From contig NZ_JADLRJ010000007.1 of the NCBI RefSeq assembly GCF_015477355.1, positions 248,001 through 312,000 on the forward strand: a DNA stretch of 64,000 nt, given 5' to 3'. Shown one piece after another: positions 1 to 9,416 of the stretch. The DNA is from Nocardia blacklockiae (GTDB taxonomy: Bacteria > Actinomycetota > Actinomycetes > Mycobacteriales > Mycobacteriaceae). The notes beneath the pieces are model-generated. The model made no database searches. It was not told where the DNA came from and saw only the letters and a program-made list of their open reading frames with translations. The number at the start of each line of letters is the position of its first letter. Positions within the stretch are counted from its first letter, which is position 1. A program made the translations under genes and the position numbers.

Positions 1-1
1 C

Positions 2-406
2 TACAGCCATGTGATGCACCTGGTTTCGACCGTGTCCGGGCGGCTGGCCGCGGGCAAGATCGCGCTCGACGCGGTGCGCGCGTGCTTCCCGGCGGGCACG
101 CTGTCCGGCGCCCCCAAGGTGCGGGCGATGGAGTTGATCGAGGAGTTGGAGCGCACCCGCCGCGGCGTCTACGCCGGGGTGGTCGGTTACCTGGACTTCG
201 CCGGCGACGCCGACACCGCGATCGCCATCCGCACCGCGCTGCTCAAGGACGGCATCGCCTACGTCCAGGCCGGCGCGGGCATCGTCGCCGACTCCGACGC
301 CGACTACGAGGACACCGAGTCCCGCAACAAGGCCATGGCGGTCCTCAAGGCCGTCGCCGCCGCCCAGACCGTCCGCGCCTACACCCCCGACGGTGCACAG
401 CGATGA
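2..406 (+). CDS. trpE: anthranilate synthase component I, C-terminal part (partial)
   Basis: This is the last 134 residues of the chorismate-binding subunit that makes anthranilate, the first committed step of tryptophan synthesis; the 5' part lies outside the window. Seen: the family signature [15 protein letters not shown] followed by [20 protein letters not shown], then AGAGIVADS and a TESRNKA stretch, the usual end of TrpE/TrpG-type chorismate enzymes. The stop overlaps the next ATG (ATGA at 403-406), so the two genes are probably translationally coupled. The Trp-associated membrane gene and trpCBA downstream separate it from the paralogues PabB and MenF. Confidence 0.93.
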   Translation, partial: YSHVMHLVSTVSGRLAAGKIALDAVRACFPAGTLSGAPKVRAMELIEELERTRRGVYAGVVGYLDFAGDADTAIAIRTALLKDGIAYVQAGAGIVADSDADYEDTESRNKAMAVLKAVAAAQTVRAYTPDGAQR

Positions 407-1443
407 GCACCTCCGAACCCGAACCCGCCCAACCACTTCCGCCCTCCTCCGACCCCGCCGCGACCGGGCCCGCTGATCCCGCCGCGACCGGGCCCGCGGA
501 ACCCGGAGACGGCGGCACGCCGCCGGACGCGGCACGTGCCGAGCGGGCGGGCCACCCTCCGGACGCTACGGGGGCTGATGACGGCGCCGCTGCGCACGCG
601 GAAAGCGCGGGCGCTACCGGTGTGAGCGGCAGCCACGCCGACCGGGCGGTTGACTCGGGCGCTGCCGGTGTGGGTGGCGGCGACGCGGCCCGCACGAGTG
701 GCGGGAGCACCGCCGGGGCGGAGACGAGCAGCGTCGGGGACGCCGCCGGTGCCGCGAGCCCGCGCAGGTATCCCGTCGGCCCGGCGGTGCTGCTGCTCGT
801 GGGTGCGGCCGCGCTGTGGGGTGCTTCGCGGATGACGTGGGTGACGCTGGTGTCGTCCGACGGGCTCACCGAGGCCCGCACGCAGCGGCTGAACGGCGGG
901 GTGTGGTTCGGCGCGCTGACGCCGCTGTCGCTGGTGCTGCTGGCGTCGATCGCCGCGATTCTGGCGACCCGGGGCTGGCTGCGCCGGACGCTCGGGGTGG
1001 TGGTGGCGGTGCTGGCGGCGGTGGCCGCCGTGCCCGGATTCGCTCTGCTGACCGGTCACACCGCGACGGCCGAGCGAGCCGCCCGGCTGGCCGAGCTCCC
1101 GGCGCGGGCGCACGTGGACCAGGTGACCACGGTGACGTTCCCGGCCGTGCTGACGTTGATCGGCGCGGTGGCCGCGTTCGCGGCGGGCGTGCTGCTGGCC
1201 CGGATGCCGGAGACCGCCGCGCGGCTGTCCGGCAAGTACGACAACCCGGTGTTCCGGCGGGCCGCGGCGGCCGATCAGGTCGCCGAGCGACAAGCCCGGG
1301 CGCACGCGCGCCCGGCGGCCGACGACCCCGCGAACCCGGCCGCGGGAACCGCCGGAACCGACCCGGATCAACTGTCCGAACGGGTGCTGTGGGACGCCCT
1401 CGACGCCGGCGCCGATCCCACCGACGACGAGCCGCGAAGGTGA
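403..1443 (+). CDS. tryptophan-operon-associated membrane protein (Trp_oprn_chp family)
   Basis: 346-residue membrane protein of unknown biochemical role, found in actinobacteria between trpE and trpC. Seen: about 120 N-terminal residues of Ala/Gly/Pro/acidic low complexity containing a repeated PAATGPA unit, then four hydrophobic segments near residues 125-142, 171-189, 197-215 and 245-267, and a hydrophilic tail. A conserved-looking W-V-T-L stretch follows the first segment. Start chosen at the ATG overlapping the trpE stop. The N-terminal extension is probably disordered. The function is not known; position in the operon suggests a link to tryptophan or chorismate metabolism, which is inference. 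Confidence 0.85.
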   Translation: MSTSEPEPAQPLPPSSDPAATGPADPAATGPAEPGDGGTPPDAARAERAGHPPDATGADDGAAAHAESAGATGVSGSHADRAVDSGAAGVGGGDAARTSGGSTAGAETSSVGDAAGAASPRRYPVGPAVLLLVGAAALWGASRMTWVTLVSSDGLTEARTQRLNGGVWFGALTPLSLVLLASIAAILATRGWLRRTLGVVVAVLAAVAAVPGFALLTGHTATAERAARLAELPARAHVDQVTTVTFPAVLTLIGAVAAFAAGVLLARMPETAARLSGKYDNPVFRRAAAADQVAERQARAHARPAADDPANPAAGTAGTDPDQLSERVLWDALDAGADPTDDEPRR

Positions 1444-1593
1444 GCATTATCCCCTTCCGGATGGATGCGACGCAGAACACCCCGGCGTCAGGACCTGGAG
1501 CACAGCCATTTACCCTTTATCAGCATCGGTGAGACAGCGCCTGGGGGGATTCTCAGGTAGCAAGTCCGTCTCCCCAGAAAGGATTCGAGCCAG

Positions 1594-2418
1594 ATGACGG
1601 TACTCGACTCGATTCTCGACGGGGTCCGCGCGGATGTGGCCGCTCGGGAAGCCCTCCTGGATTTTCAGGCTGTCAAGAAGGCCGCCGCCGACGCGCCGTC
1701 GCCGCGCAACGCGTTCGCCGCGCTGCATCAGGACGGTGTCGGCGTGATCGCCGAGGTCAAGCGGGCCAGCCCCTCCAAGGGCGAGCTGGCCGACATCCCG
1801 GATCCGGCCAGCCTGGCCAAGGCCTACGAGGACGGGGGCGCGCGCGTCATCAGCGTGCTCACCGAGGGCCGCCGCTTCCACGGCTCGCTCGACGACCTGG
1901 ACGCGGTACGCGCGGTGGTCGACGTGCCGATCCTGCGCAAGGACTTCGTCGTCGGCCCCTACCAGATCCACGAGGCCCGCGCGCACGGCGCCGACGTGAT
2001 CCTGCTGATCGTGGCCGCGCTCGAGCAGGACGTGCTGGCCTCGCTGATCGACCGCACCGAATCGCTGGGCATGACCGCGCTGGTCGAGGTGCACACCGAG
2101 GAGGAGGCCGACCGCGCTTTGGAGGCGGGCGCCTCGGTCATCGGCGTCAACGCCCGCAACCTGAAGACCCTCGAGGTCGACACCGACGTGTTCGCCCGCA
2201 TCGCGCCCGGCCTGCCCACCGAGGTCATCCGGGTCGCCGAGTCGGGCATCAACGGCACCGCGGACCTGCTGGCCTACGCCGGCGCGGGGGCCGACGCCGT
2301 ACTGGTCGGGGAGAGCCTGGTGACCAGCGGCGATCCCCGTGCCGCGGTTTCCGAGCTGGCCACCGCCGGCACACACCCGTCCTGCCCGCGGCCGCTGCGC
2401 CGGGGAGCCGCCCGATGA
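1594..2418 (+). CDS. trpC: indole-3-glycerol phosphate synthase
   Basis: 274 residues, the normal length. It catalyses ring closure and decarboxylation of carboxyphenylaminodeoxyribulose phosphate to indole-3-glycerol phosphate. Seen: the family motif [12 protein letters not shown] at residues 52-63 with the catalytic Glu and Lys, LRKDFVV around residue 112, GVNARNLKT, and VAESGIN, all on a (beta/alpha)8 frame. An AGAAAGGA-like Shine-Dalgarno stretch lies about 10 bases upstream of ATG. It is separated from the preceding membrane gene by 150 bp in which I see no gene, and it overlaps trpB by 4 bases. Confidence 0.97.
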   Translation: MTVLDSILDGVRADVAAREALLDFQAVKKAAADAPSPRNAFAALHQDGVGVIAEVKRASPSKGELADIPDPASLAKAYEDGGARVISVLTEGRRFHGSLDDLDAVRAVVDVPILRKDFVVGPYQIHEARAHGADVILLIVAALEQDVLASLIDRTESLGMTALVEVHTEEEADRALEAGASVIGVNARNLKTLEVDTDVFARIAPGLPTEVIRVAESGINGTADLLAYAGAGADAVLVGESLVTSGDPRAAVSELATAGTHPSCPRPLRRGAAR

Positions 2419-3686
2419 CCCGGACGCACGAGTCGCCCGGGACCGGGGAGCTGCCGCCGGCCAGCGCCGGCGTCACCCAGCGCAGCCACGAGCCCGACCT
2501 CGGCGGTCACTTCGGCGTGTACGGCGGCCGCCACGTGCCCGAGGCGCTGATGGCGGTGATCGAGGAGGTCACCGCCGAGTACGACAAGTGCCGGGTCGAT
2601 CCGGACTTCCTGGGCGAGCTGGACCGGCTGCAGCGCGACTACGCCGGCCGCCCGTCGCCGGTTTTCGAGTGCACGCGGCTGGCCGAGCACGCGGGCGGCG
2701 CGCGCATCCTGCTCAAGCGGGAAGACTTGAACCACACCGGTTCTCACAAGATCAACAATGTGTTGGGTCAGGCGCTGCTGGCCAAGCGGATGGGCAAGAC
2801 CCGGGTCATCGCCGAGACCGGCGCCGGGCAGCACGGGGTCGCCACCGCCACCGCGTGCGCGCTGCTCGGGCTGCGGTGCATCGTCTACATGGGCGCGGTC
2901 GACACCGCGCGCCAGGCTCTCAACGTGGCCCGGATGCGGCTGCTGGGCGCCGAGGTGGTGTCGGTGACCACCGGGTCGCAGACGCTCAAGGACGCCATCA
3001 ACGAGGCGCTGCGCGACTGGGTCACCCACGCCGACGAGACCTACTACTGCTTCGGCACCGCCGCCGGGCCGCACCCGTTCCCGCTGCTGGTGCGCGACTT
3101 CCAGCGCGTGATCGGGATGGAGGCCCGCGCCCAGGTGCTCGATCGCACCGGCCGACTGCCCGACGCCGTAACCGCTTGTGTCGGTGGGGGTTCCAACGCG
3201 ATCGGCATCTTCCACGCCTTCATCGACGACCCCGAGGTCCGGCTGATCGGCTACGAGGCGGCCGGCGACGGCGTCGAAACCGGCAGGCACGCGGCCACTT
3301 TCACCGGCGGGCGGCCCGGCGCGTTCCAGGGCGCCTACTCGTACCTGCTGCAGGACGAGGACGGCCAGACCATCGAATCGCATTCCATCTCAGCGGGTCT
3401 GGACTATCCGGGCGTGGGGCCGGAGCACGCGTACCTGAAGGACATCGGGCGTGCCGAGTACCGGCCGATCACCGACAGCGAGGCGATGGACGCGCTGCTG
3501 CTGCTCTCGCGCACCGAGGGCATCATCCCGGCCATCGAGTCGGCGCACGCGGTGGCGGGGGCGCTCCAGCTCGGCCGCGAATTGGGCGAGGGCGCAATCA
3601 TATTGGTGAGCCTGTCCGGCCGCGGCGACAAGGACATGGATACCGCCGCCAAGTGGTTCGGCCTGTACGAAGAGGACGAGAAGTGA
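2415..3686 (+). CDS. trpB: tryptophan synthase beta chain
   Basis: 423 residues; PLP enzyme joining indole and serine to make tryptophan, in an alpha2-beta2 complex with TrpA. Seen: the PLP lysine in HTGSHKINN (Lys112), the family start [25 protein letters not shown], the phosphate-binding GGGSNA and a C-terminal SGRGDKD. The ATG overlaps the trpC stop (ATGA) and the stop overlaps the trpA GTG (GTGA), so all three are coupled. Confidence 0.98.
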   Translation: MTRTHESPGTGELPPASAGVTQRSHEPDLGGHFGVYGGRHVPEALMAVIEEVTAEYDKCRVDPDFLGELDRLQRDYAGRPSPVFECTRLAEHAGGARILLKREDLNHTGSHKINNVLGQALLAKRMGKTRVIAETGAGQHGVATATACALLGLRCIVYMGAVDTARQALNVARMRLLGAEVVSVTTGSQTLKDAINEALRDWVTHADETYYCFGTAAGPHPFPLLVRDFQRVIGMEARAQVLDRTGRLPDAVTACVGGGSNAIGIFHAFIDDPEVRLIGYEAAGDGVETGRHAATFTGGRPGAFQGAYSYLLQDEDGQTIESHSISAGLDYPGVGPEHAYLKDIGRAEYRPITDSEAMDALLLLSRTEGIIPAIESAHAVAGALQLGRELGEGAIILVSLSGRGDKDMDTAAKWFGLYEEDEK

Positions 3687-4474
3687 GCCGTCTGGGCAGT
3701 ACCTTCGCCGGCTGCCGGGCCGAGAACCGCGCCGCCCTGGTCGGTTACCTGCCCGCGGGTTACCCGGATCTGGTCGGTTCCATCGCCGCCTGCACCGCGA
3801 TGGTCGAATCCGGTTGCGACATCATCGAAGTCGGCATCGCCTACTCCGATCCGGTGATGGACGGGCCCACCATCCAGGCCGCCGCCGAGCAGGCGCTGCG
3901 CGGCGGCGTGCGGGTGCGCGACGTGTTCTCGGTGGTCGAGGCGATCAGCAACTCCGGCGGCAAGGCCGTCGTGATGACCTACTGGAATCCGGTGCTGCAG
4001 TACGGCGTCGACCGTTTCGCCCGGGATCTGGCCGCCGCGGGCGGGCTCGGGCTGATCACCCCGAACCTGATCCCCGAGGAGGCGGGCGAGTGGACCGCCG
4101 CCTCCGAAGCCCACGATCTCGACCGGATCTTCCTGGTCGCCCCGTCCTCGACCGAGGAGCGGCTCGCCAAGACCCTCGAGGCCACCAGCGGTTTCGTCTA
4201 CGCGGCCTCCACGATGGGCGTCACCGGCGCCCGCGACGCCGTATCCTCGGCGGCCCCCGCACTGTGCGCCCGCATTCGCACCCACTCCGACATCCCGATC
4301 GGCGTCGGCCTCGGCGTCCGCAGCGGCGCGCAAGCAGCCGAAATCGCCTCCTACGCAGACGGAGTAATCGTCGGCTCGGCCTTGGTCGCCGCAGCCGCCG
4401 AGGGCCTCGACCACATCCGCGCCCTCACCGCCGAACTCGCCGAGGGCGTCCGCTCGGCCCCCGTAGCCCCGTAA
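3683..4474 (+). CDS. trpA: tryptophan synthase alpha chain
   Basis: 263 residues; retro-aldol cleavage of indole-3-glycerol phosphate, indole being channelled to TrpB. Seen: [10 protein letters not shown], the catalytic Glu in [12 protein letters not shown] with the second acidic residue in [22 protein letters not shown], and GVGLGVRS for phosphate binding. The GTG start is fixed by the 4-base overlap with trpB. It is the last gene of the operon and a GC-rich hairpin follows within 5 bp of the stop. Confidence 0.97.
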   Translation: MSRLGSTFAGCRAENRAALVGYLPAGYPDLVGSIAACTAMVESGCDIIEVGIAYSDPVMDGPTIQAAAEQALRGGVRVRDVFSVVEAISNSGGKAVVMTYWNPVLQYGVDRFARDLAAAGGLGLITPNLIPEEAGEWTAASEAHDLDRIFLVAPSSTEERLAKTLEATSGFVYAASTMGVTGARDAVSSAAPALCARIRTHSDIPIGVGLGVRSGAQAAEIASYADGVIVGSALVAAAAEGLDHIRALTAELAEGVRSAPVAP

Positions 4475-4478
4475 CCTC

Positions 4479-4496
4479 CCCCGGCCGCCGCCGGGG
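4479..4496 (+). terminator. hairpin after trpA
   Basis: Perfect 7-bp stem (CCCCGGC at 4479-4485, GCCGGGG at 4490-4496) with a 4-base loop, starting 4 bases after the trpA stop. There is no good T-run, so termination strength is uncertain. Confidence 0.45.
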
Positions 4497-4609
4497 CATT
4501 CTCCGATGTGTGACCGATCGGCGGCGCACATCGGCAGCCTGCCCCGCGCTGTCATGGCTGCGGGGCCGCCGCATCGAACTCCGTGCCGTGCCATTCCGTA
4601 TCCGTGGAC

Positions 4610-4804
4610 ATGACTTCCTCCCGCTCCGCCTACTGGATCGGCCCGCTCACCTACTGCATCCTCCTCGCCGTGCTGATCCCGTTCACTTCCGGCGCATCCG
4701 TGCCGGTCATGCTCGTCGCGGCACTCGCAGCGGGCGTGTTCGCGTTGGTGGTCGCACTGGTCTTCCGACACCTCGCGACGCGCCGTCGCATGCCGCCGCG
4801 ATAG
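4610..4804 (+). CDS. small two-helix membrane protein (hypothetical)
   Basis: 64 residues from the ATG at 4610. Two hydrophobic stretches (roughly residues 8-25 and 30-50) and an Arg-rich end give the pattern of a small integral membrane protein. No clear Shine-Dalgarno sequence precedes this ATG or the upstream in-frame ATG at 4583. I do not recognise a family. It lies between the trp terminator and a toxin-antitoxin pair. Confidence 0.4.
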   Translation: MTSSRSAYWIGPLTYCILLAVLIPFTSGASVPVMLVAALAAGVFALVVALVFRHLATRRRMPPR

Positions 4805-4836
4805 CCCGCAGGCGCTTCGGCCGACTAATTCGCTGT

Positions 4837-4860
4837 GCTATCTGAACTACTTCAGATAGC
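4837..4860. promoter_or_regulatory. perfect palindrome upstream of the antitoxin: likely autoregulatory operator
   Basis: Inverted repeat with 10-bp perfect arms (GCTATCTGAA at 4837-4846 and TTCAGATAGC at 4851-4860) around CTAC, ending 8 bp before the antitoxin ATG. Type II antitoxins usually bind such palindromes over their own promoter. Function is inferred from position and symmetry. Confidence 0.6.
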
Positions 4861-4868
4861 ATTGGCGT

Positions 4869-5330
4869 ATGGCAGCTCGGACGTTCCCTTACAGCGCTTT
4901 CCTCCGCGGACCTTCGCAGGTCCTCGCGTCGCTCGACAACGCCGACGTGATCCTCGAGCGCCGCGACGAGGAGAACCTCATCCTCATGCGCGCCGGACGG
5001 GCACAGGCGGCGCTGGACGGTCTTCGGGTCGCGGCACGCTCTTTGTCCCTGTTGGCTGCCCGCTACCCGGAGTTGGCCGAAGAGGTCCTGGCGGAAGAAC
5101 TCCCATGGCTACATTGGCTACCGGAGAACGAACAGGTCCAGTGCGTCCGGGAACTCCTGGCAGACCTGCGAGCGGGCGTCGAGACAGGCGAGTTCCTGCC
5201 CTTCGCCCGCAACCTGGTCTCCTGGCGATCGACCGCCGAGGTCTGGTCGGATCCTGAACTCGCTCACGATCTACTCAGCCCGTCGCCCGGTGACGGTCCC
5301 GAAATTCCTCGTCCAGGCGGACCGGAGTGA
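4869..5330 (+). CDS. putative type II antitoxin
   Basis: 153 residues, no signal peptide or membrane segment. The N-terminal ~40 residues (RTFPYSAFLRGPSQVLASLDNADVILERR) look like the Phd/prevent-host-death style of DNA-binding antitoxin and are followed by an acidic, Leu-rich helical part that would bind a toxin. Support: a perfect palindrome 8 bp upstream and a GTGA overlap with a small RelE/ParE-like gene downstream. The family assignment is by eye. Confidence 0.6.
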   Translation: MAARTFPYSAFLRGPSQVLASLDNADVILERRDEENLILMRAGRAQAALDGLRVAARSLSLLAARYPELAEEVLAEELPWLHWLPENEQVQCVRELLADLRAGVETGEFLPFARNLVSWRSTAEVWSDPELAHDLLSPSPGDGPEIPRPGGPE

Positions 5331-5674
5331 GCGGCCGCGGGGAGGAATTGCCACGGCCGAACCCATGGCGTGTGCTCGCAGCCAGCCGTCGAGCCTCCGT
5401 GGGTTGGCAGGACCTGCTCCGACAAGCACCGGACAATATCGACCAAGCGTGGGTCGCCATAACCAGTGAACCGCGCCGCAGAGACGGACGCCAGCATCAA
5501 CTGAGGGGAGAGCTGAGCACGCACAAGGTCTCCGATCGCGACCTCGACCACTGGCAATACGAGGTGACGGCCGGCGGCCGCATCTGGTACGCCATCGATG
5601 ACGAAGCGCGCACGCTGTGGATCACCCGGGCCGGTACCGGACATCCGAAGGAGACGGATCGGCGGCGTCGCTGA
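5327..5674 (+). CDS. putative RelE/ParE-like toxin
   Basis: 115 residues from the GTG that overlaps the antitoxin stop. The central part resembles small toxins of actinobacterial type II modules: Trp-rich N-terminus (VGWQDLLRQAP), basic strand region (RRDGRQHQLRGEL), then QYEVTAGGRIWYAIDD and LWITRAGTGHPKETD, a beta-strand pattern like the RelE fold. If so it would act on mRNA or the ribosome. Ends 44 bp before lgt. Not tested; it could be a toxin-like protein without activity. Confidence 0.6.
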   Translation: MSGRGEELPRPNPWRVLAASRRASVGWQDLLRQAPDNIDQAWVAITSEPRRRDGRQHQLRGELSTHKVSDRDLDHWQYEVTAGGRIWYAIDDEARTLWITRAGTGHPKETDRRRR

Positions 5675-5717
5675 CCGGGGCACTGCGTTTCGGGCGGATT
5701 CCGTTACGGTGGGGCCC

Positions 5718-7058
5718 GTGACTTTTGCAGTCCTGGCAGACAGTGTCGTTTCGCAGGGTGGGGTGGCGGTGTTGGCCGCGATTCCCAGTCCGCCGCGGGG
5801 AGTGTGGTACATCGGGGGGTTTCCGCTGCGCGCGTATGCGCTGTGCATCATCGTCGGCATCATCGTCGCGATCTGGTGGGGGGAGCGGCGGTGGCGCGAG
5901 CGTGGGGGGCCGGCGGGCGCGGTGCTGGACGTGGCGATGTTCGCGGTGCCGTTCGGGCTGGTGGGCGGGCGGCTCTACCACGTCGCCACGGATTGGCAGA
6001 AGTATTTCGGCGACGGCGGCCATCCGATGAACGCCCTCAAGATCTGGGAGGGCGGTCTCGGGATCTGGGGCGCGGTGCTGCTCGGCGGCGTCGGGGCCTG
6101 GATCGGGTGCCGGGTGTATCGAATTCCGTTGCCCGCCTTGGGTGATGCGATCGCCCCGGCGATCCTGCTGGCGCAGGCGATCGGCCGGCTCGGCAACTAC
6201 TTCAACCAGGAGCTGTACGGCCGCGCCACCGACCTGCCGTGGGGCCTGGAGATCTACCTGCGCTTCGACTCCGACGGTCAGCTGGACATGATGAACGGCG
6301 TGTCCACCGGCGTGGTGGAGAAGGTGGTGCAGCCGACCTTCCTCTACGAGCTGGTGTGGAACCTGATCGGCGTGCTGGTGCTGTTCTGGGTGGACAAGCG
6401 CTTCCGGCTCGGCCACGGCCGGCTGTTCGCGCTGTACGTCGCGCTCTACTGCTTCGGCCGGTTCTGGGTGGAGTTGCTGCGCGACGACGAGGCCACCCAC
6501 ATCGCGGGCATCCGCATCAACTCGTTCACCTCGGCGGTCGTATTCCTCTGCGCCCTCGCGTATTTCCTGCTCGCCACCAAGGGACGGGAAGCGGCCGCGC
6601 AACTGCAGCCCGGCGCGGACCGGCCGTGGCCGTGGCAGATCGGCGCACTGCGTCAGGCGGGAGCCCGATCGGAAACCGGTGTGGGCGAGGCGGACTCGGT
6701 GCTCGCCGAGACGGCCGACGACGACGCGTCGGCGAAACCGGCGGGTACCGCAGGAGAATCCGCGTCCGGGGGCGCAACGGCTCTCGATGAGGCATCCGCC
6801 ACCCAGGGCAAGTCCGTCACTGAGGACACAGCCGCGACCGAGGAGAGCCGGTCCGCTACCGCCACAGAAGACAAGTCCGCGGCCGGGGAGGCTCCGTCCG
6901 AGAGCAAGTCCGGTACTGGGGCCGAGGCTGTTTCGGAGAGCGAGCCGGAATCTCCCGGGGACGGCAACGAAAACGCCTCGGCTACCGATAATCCGGAAGA
7001 TGCGGCAGACTCCGCAGCGCGCGACGCGACGAAATCGGCCGAGTCGGGCAAGAATTGA
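5718..7058 (+). CDS. lgt: prolipoprotein diacylglyceryl transferase with acidic C-terminal tail
   Basis: Membrane enzyme that moves diacylglycerol from phosphatidylglycerol onto the lipobox cysteine of prelipoproteins. 446 residues from GTG 5718; later in-frame GTGs are possible starts. Seen: PLRAYALCIIVG, HVATDWQKYFG, WEGGLGIWGAVLGG-like segment, and the signature RLGNYFNQELYGRATDLPWG, with about seven hydrophobic segments to residue ~300. The last ~120 residues are Ala/Glu/Ser/Thr-rich low complexity and probably cytoplasmic and disordered; mycobacterial Lgt also has a tail. Several lipoproteins in this window (7909, 25974, 37469) would be substrates. Confidence 0.96.
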   Translation: MTFAVLADSVVSQGGVAVLAAIPSPPRGVWYIGGFPLRAYALCIIVGIIVAIWWGERRWRERGGPAGAVLDVAMFAVPFGLVGGRLYHVATDWQKYFGDGGHPMNALKIWEGGLGIWGAVLLGGVGAWIGCRVYRIPLPALGDAIAPAILLAQAIGRLGNYFNQELYGRATDLPWGLEIYLRFDSDGQLDMMNGVSTGVVEKVVQPTFLYELVWNLIGVLVLFWVDKRFRLGHGRLFALYVALYCFGRFWVELLRDDEATHIAGIRINSFTSAVVFLCALAYFLLATKGREAAAQLQPGADRPWPWQIGALRQAGARSETGVGEADSVLAETADDDASAKPAGTAGESASGGATALDEASATQGKSVTEDTAATEESRSATATEDKSAAGEAPSESKSGTGAEAVSESEPESPGDGNENASATDNPEDAADSAARDATKSAESGKN

Positions 7059-7138
7059 GTCCGGTCCGCGGCAACAGCGCGGCGGGGCGGGGAGACCGGG
7101 CCGGTAAGGGCGGGCCCGAGCGAGCTAGGAGGAATTGA

Positions 7139-7630
7139 GTGACCGACCCCTACCAGCAGCAGCCGGGATACGGGCCGCAGTACGGCGCGCCCGGGACCGG
7201 GCCGGGCATGGGGCAGCCCATGGGCCAGCAGCAGCCGCCCGTGGACGCGTACGGCCAGCCGAACCCCTACGGCCAGCCGCAGTACGGGCAACCGCAGTAC
7301 GGCCAGCAGCAGCCCTACGGCCAGCCCGGCGGCTACCCGCCCGCACCCTACGGCGCGCCCGGCATGGACCCGGAGGCCCCGTTCGGCCGCAACATGTACG
7401 GCGAGCCGTATTCGGACAAGTCGAAGATGGTGGCGGGCCTGCTGCAGATCTTCCTCGGCAGCTTCGGCGTCGGCCGCTTCTACCTGGGCTACCCGGGCAT
7501 GGCCGTCGGCCAGATCGCCGTCACGTGGCTGACCTGCGGCATCGGCGGCATCTGGCCGCTCATCGACGGCATCATGATCCTCACGGGCAAGGTGCGCGAC
7601 CAGTACGGCCGCCCGCTCCAGGAGAACTGA
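7139..7630 (+). CDS. TM2 domain membrane protein
   Basis: 163 residues. The first ~95 are Gly/Pro/Tyr/Gln-rich with YGQPQYGQ repeats; the rest is a TM2 domain: SKMVAGLLQIFLGSFGVGRFYLGY, a short loop, then TCGIGGIWPLIDGIMIL. TM2 proteins sit in the membrane with two helices; their role is not established. GTG start supported by an AGGAGGA Shine-Dalgarno at 7126-7132. The stop is followed 11 bp later by a strong hairpin. Confidence 0.85.
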   Translation: MTDPYQQQPGYGPQYGAPGTGPGMGQPMGQQQPPVDAYGQPNPYGQPQYGQPQYGQQQPYGQPGGYPPAPYGAPGMDPEAPFGRNMYGEPYSDKSKMVAGLLQIFLGSFGVGRFYLGYPGMAVGQIAVTWLTCGIGGIWPLIDGIMILTGKVRDQYGRPLQEN

Positions 7631-7641
7631 CCCGGAGCGCC

Positions 7642-7680
7642 TCCCGTCATCCCGGCCGAAAGCGTGCCGGGATGACGGGA
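7642..7680. terminator. 15-bp stem hairpin containing the GCCGGGATGACGGG repeat
   Basis: Perfect inverted repeat TCCCGTCATCCCGGC (7642-7656) and GCCGGGATGACGGGA (7666-7680) with a 9-base loop. It could end transcription of the TM2 gene, but there is no T-run and the same motif recurs elsewhere, so it may be a dispersed repeat instead. Confidence 0.55.
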
Positions 7681-7785
7681 ATGTGGGCCCGTGCTGGGAG
7701 AGCGGGGAATGTGTGTACGCGCCGGGATAACGGAAATGCGGCACACCGGGATAGCGGGCACGGGCGCTCGCCGGGATGACGGGAA
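7666..7785. repeat. cluster of degenerate GCCGGGATGACGGGAATG units
   Basis: Four related units follow each other: GCCGGGATGACGGGAATG near 7666, CGCCGGGATAACGGAAATG near 7722, CACCGGGATAGCGGGCACG near 7743 and CGCCGGGATGACGGGAATG near 7769. They fill most of the 278-bp gap before the ABC transporter. A second group with the same motif is at 50475-50537. Confidence 0.65.
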
Positions 7786-7908
7786 TGGCCCCCGCCCCCT
7801 TCGGCTCGCCGTGAGCGTAATGCTGTGTCGGCATCGCCCCATGTCGTACGCTGTGCCGGTTCTGTGTGTCGTGCGCGAGCCATCCGCGCCCGCTGGAGAG
7901 GTACACCA

Positions 7909-8664
7909 TTGCGCCGCAAGCTGTTCGCCGCTGTGCTCGCCATCGCCGCCGCCACCGGGCTCACCGCCGGCTGCGGCAGCAGTGACCCGAACGTGCTGAA
8001 GGTGGGCACCGAGGGCACCTACGCCCCGTTCAGCTTCCAGGGCCCGGACGGGAAACTCACCGGCTACGACATCGAGGTGGTGCAGGCCGTCGCCGACAAG
8101 CTCGGCAAGAAGGTCGAGTTCGTGCAGACGCCGTGGGACGCGATCTTCGCGGGCCTGGAATCCAAGCGCTTCGACCTGGTCGCCAACCAGGTCACGGTGA
8201 ATGCCGATCGCGAGCAGAAGTATTCGCTGTCGCAGCCCTACACCACCTCCGACGGCGTGATCGTCACCCGCGCCGACAAGGCGGGCGTCGCCACCCTCGC
8301 CGACCTGAACGGCAAGGTCTGCGCGCAGTCCTCGACCAGCAACTGGAGCAAGGTGGCGTCCGGCGCGGGCTGCAAGGTGGAGGCCGTGGAGGGCTTCGTG
8401 CAGGCCATCCAGCTGTTGAAGAACGGCCGCGTCGACGCGACGGTCAACGACACCCTCGCCGTCGGCGAGTACACCAAGACCACCGGCGACACCAGCGTCA
8501 AGGTGTCGGCCAAGACGGGCGAGACCAGCCACCAGGCGTTCGCCGCCCGCAAGGATTCCACCGGCCTGACCTCCGAGATCAACGGTGCCCTGGACGCCCT
8601 GCGCACCGACGGCACCCTCGCGCGGATCTCCGACAAGTACTTCGGAACCGACGTCAGCAAATAA
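7909..8664 (+). CDS. amino-acid ABC transporter substrate-binding lipoprotein
   Basis: 251 residues from a TTG start chosen because GGAGAGG lies 8 bases upstream and a lipoprotein signal follows at once (basic N-end MRRK, hydrophobic core, lipobox LTAGC). Mature part is a type II periplasmic-binding fold of the polar amino-acid family: VGTEGTYAPFSF, GYDIEVVQAVADKLG, VTVNADREQKYSLSQPY and a C-terminal ISDKYFG. Followed 3 bp later by its permease. No ATPase gene is adjacent, so it probably shares one encoded elsewhere. The ligand cannot be read from sequence. Confidence 0.9.
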   Translation: MRRKLFAAVLAIAAATGLTAGCGSSDPNVLKVGTEGTYAPFSFQGPDGKLTGYDIEVVQAVADKLGKKVEFVQTPWDAIFAGLESKRFDLVANQVTVNADREQKYSLSQPYTTSDGVIVTRADKAGVATLADLNGKVCAQSSTSNWSKVASGAGCKVEAVEGFVQAIQLLKNGRVDATVNDTLAVGEYTKTTGDTSVKVSAKTGETSHQAFAARKDSTGLTSEINGALDALRTDGTLARISDKYFGTDVSK

Positions 8665-8667
8665 CGC

Positions 8668-9336
8668 ATGGACTCCGCCACCTGGGAGCTGATCCGCCAC
8701 AACCTCCAGCCGATGCTGGCGGCGACCGTCACCGAGACGCTGCCGCTCACCGCGATCAGTTTCGTCATCGGCCTGGTGCTGGCGCTGTTCGTGGCGCTGG
8801 CGCGGATGTCGAAGCTGTGGCCGGTCTCGGCGGCGGCGCGCTTCTACATCTCGATCATTCGCGGCACCCCGCTGCTGGTGCAGCTGTTCATCGTCTTCTA
8901 CGCGCTGCCGCAGCTGAACATCGTGATCGACCCGTTCCCGGCTGCCGTGATCGCGTTCAGCCTCAATGTCGGCGGCTACGCGGCCGAGGTGATCCGCGCG
9001 GCGATCCTCTCGGTCGCCGAGGGGCAGTGGGAGGCGTCGCAGGCGCTGGGCCTGTCCTACCCGCAGACGCTGAGTTCGATCATCCTGCCGCAGGCCGCGC
9101 GGATCGCGGTGCCGCCGCTGTCCAACACGCTGATCTCGTTGGTGAAGGACACCTCGCTGGCATCCACGATCTTGGTTACCGAGTTGTTGCGGACCGCGCA
9201 ACTCGCCGCCGCGCCGACGTTCGATTTCTTCGCTCTGTACGGGGTCGCGGCGGTCTACTACTGGGTCATCTGCTTGATACTCGGATTTGCCCAAACACGC
9301 CTGGAAACGCGCCTGGCGCGGCATGTCGCACGGTGA
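8668..9336 (+). CDS. amino-acid ABC transporter permease (HisM/GlnP type)
   Basis: 222 residues, about five hydrophobic segments. Seen: IIRGTPLLVQLFIVFYALP and the EAA loop EASQALGLSYPQTLSSIILPQA typical of polar amino-acid permeases. Starts 3 bp after the binding-protein stop. The operon lacks an ATP-binding gene; the next gene is pyk. The complete homologous system at 37469-40164 is a possible ATPase donor, which is inference. Confidence 0.92.
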   Translation: MDSATWELIRHNLQPMLAATVTETLPLTAISFVIGLVLALFVALARMSKLWPVSAAARFYISIIRGTPLLVQLFIVFYALPQLNIVIDPFPAAVIAFSLNVGGYAAEVIRAAILSVAEGQWEASQALGLSYPQTLSSIILPQAARIAVPPLSNTLISLVKDTSLASTILVTELLRTAQLAAAPTFDFFALYGVAAVYYWVICLILGFAQTRLETRLARHVAR

Positions 9337-9416
9337 CGGGCGTCATGTTTCGGGGGATTGATAGCGGAGGGTATGCCCAGTCAGCGGACGCCGGGCGGCA
9401 GGACTAGGCTCGACTC

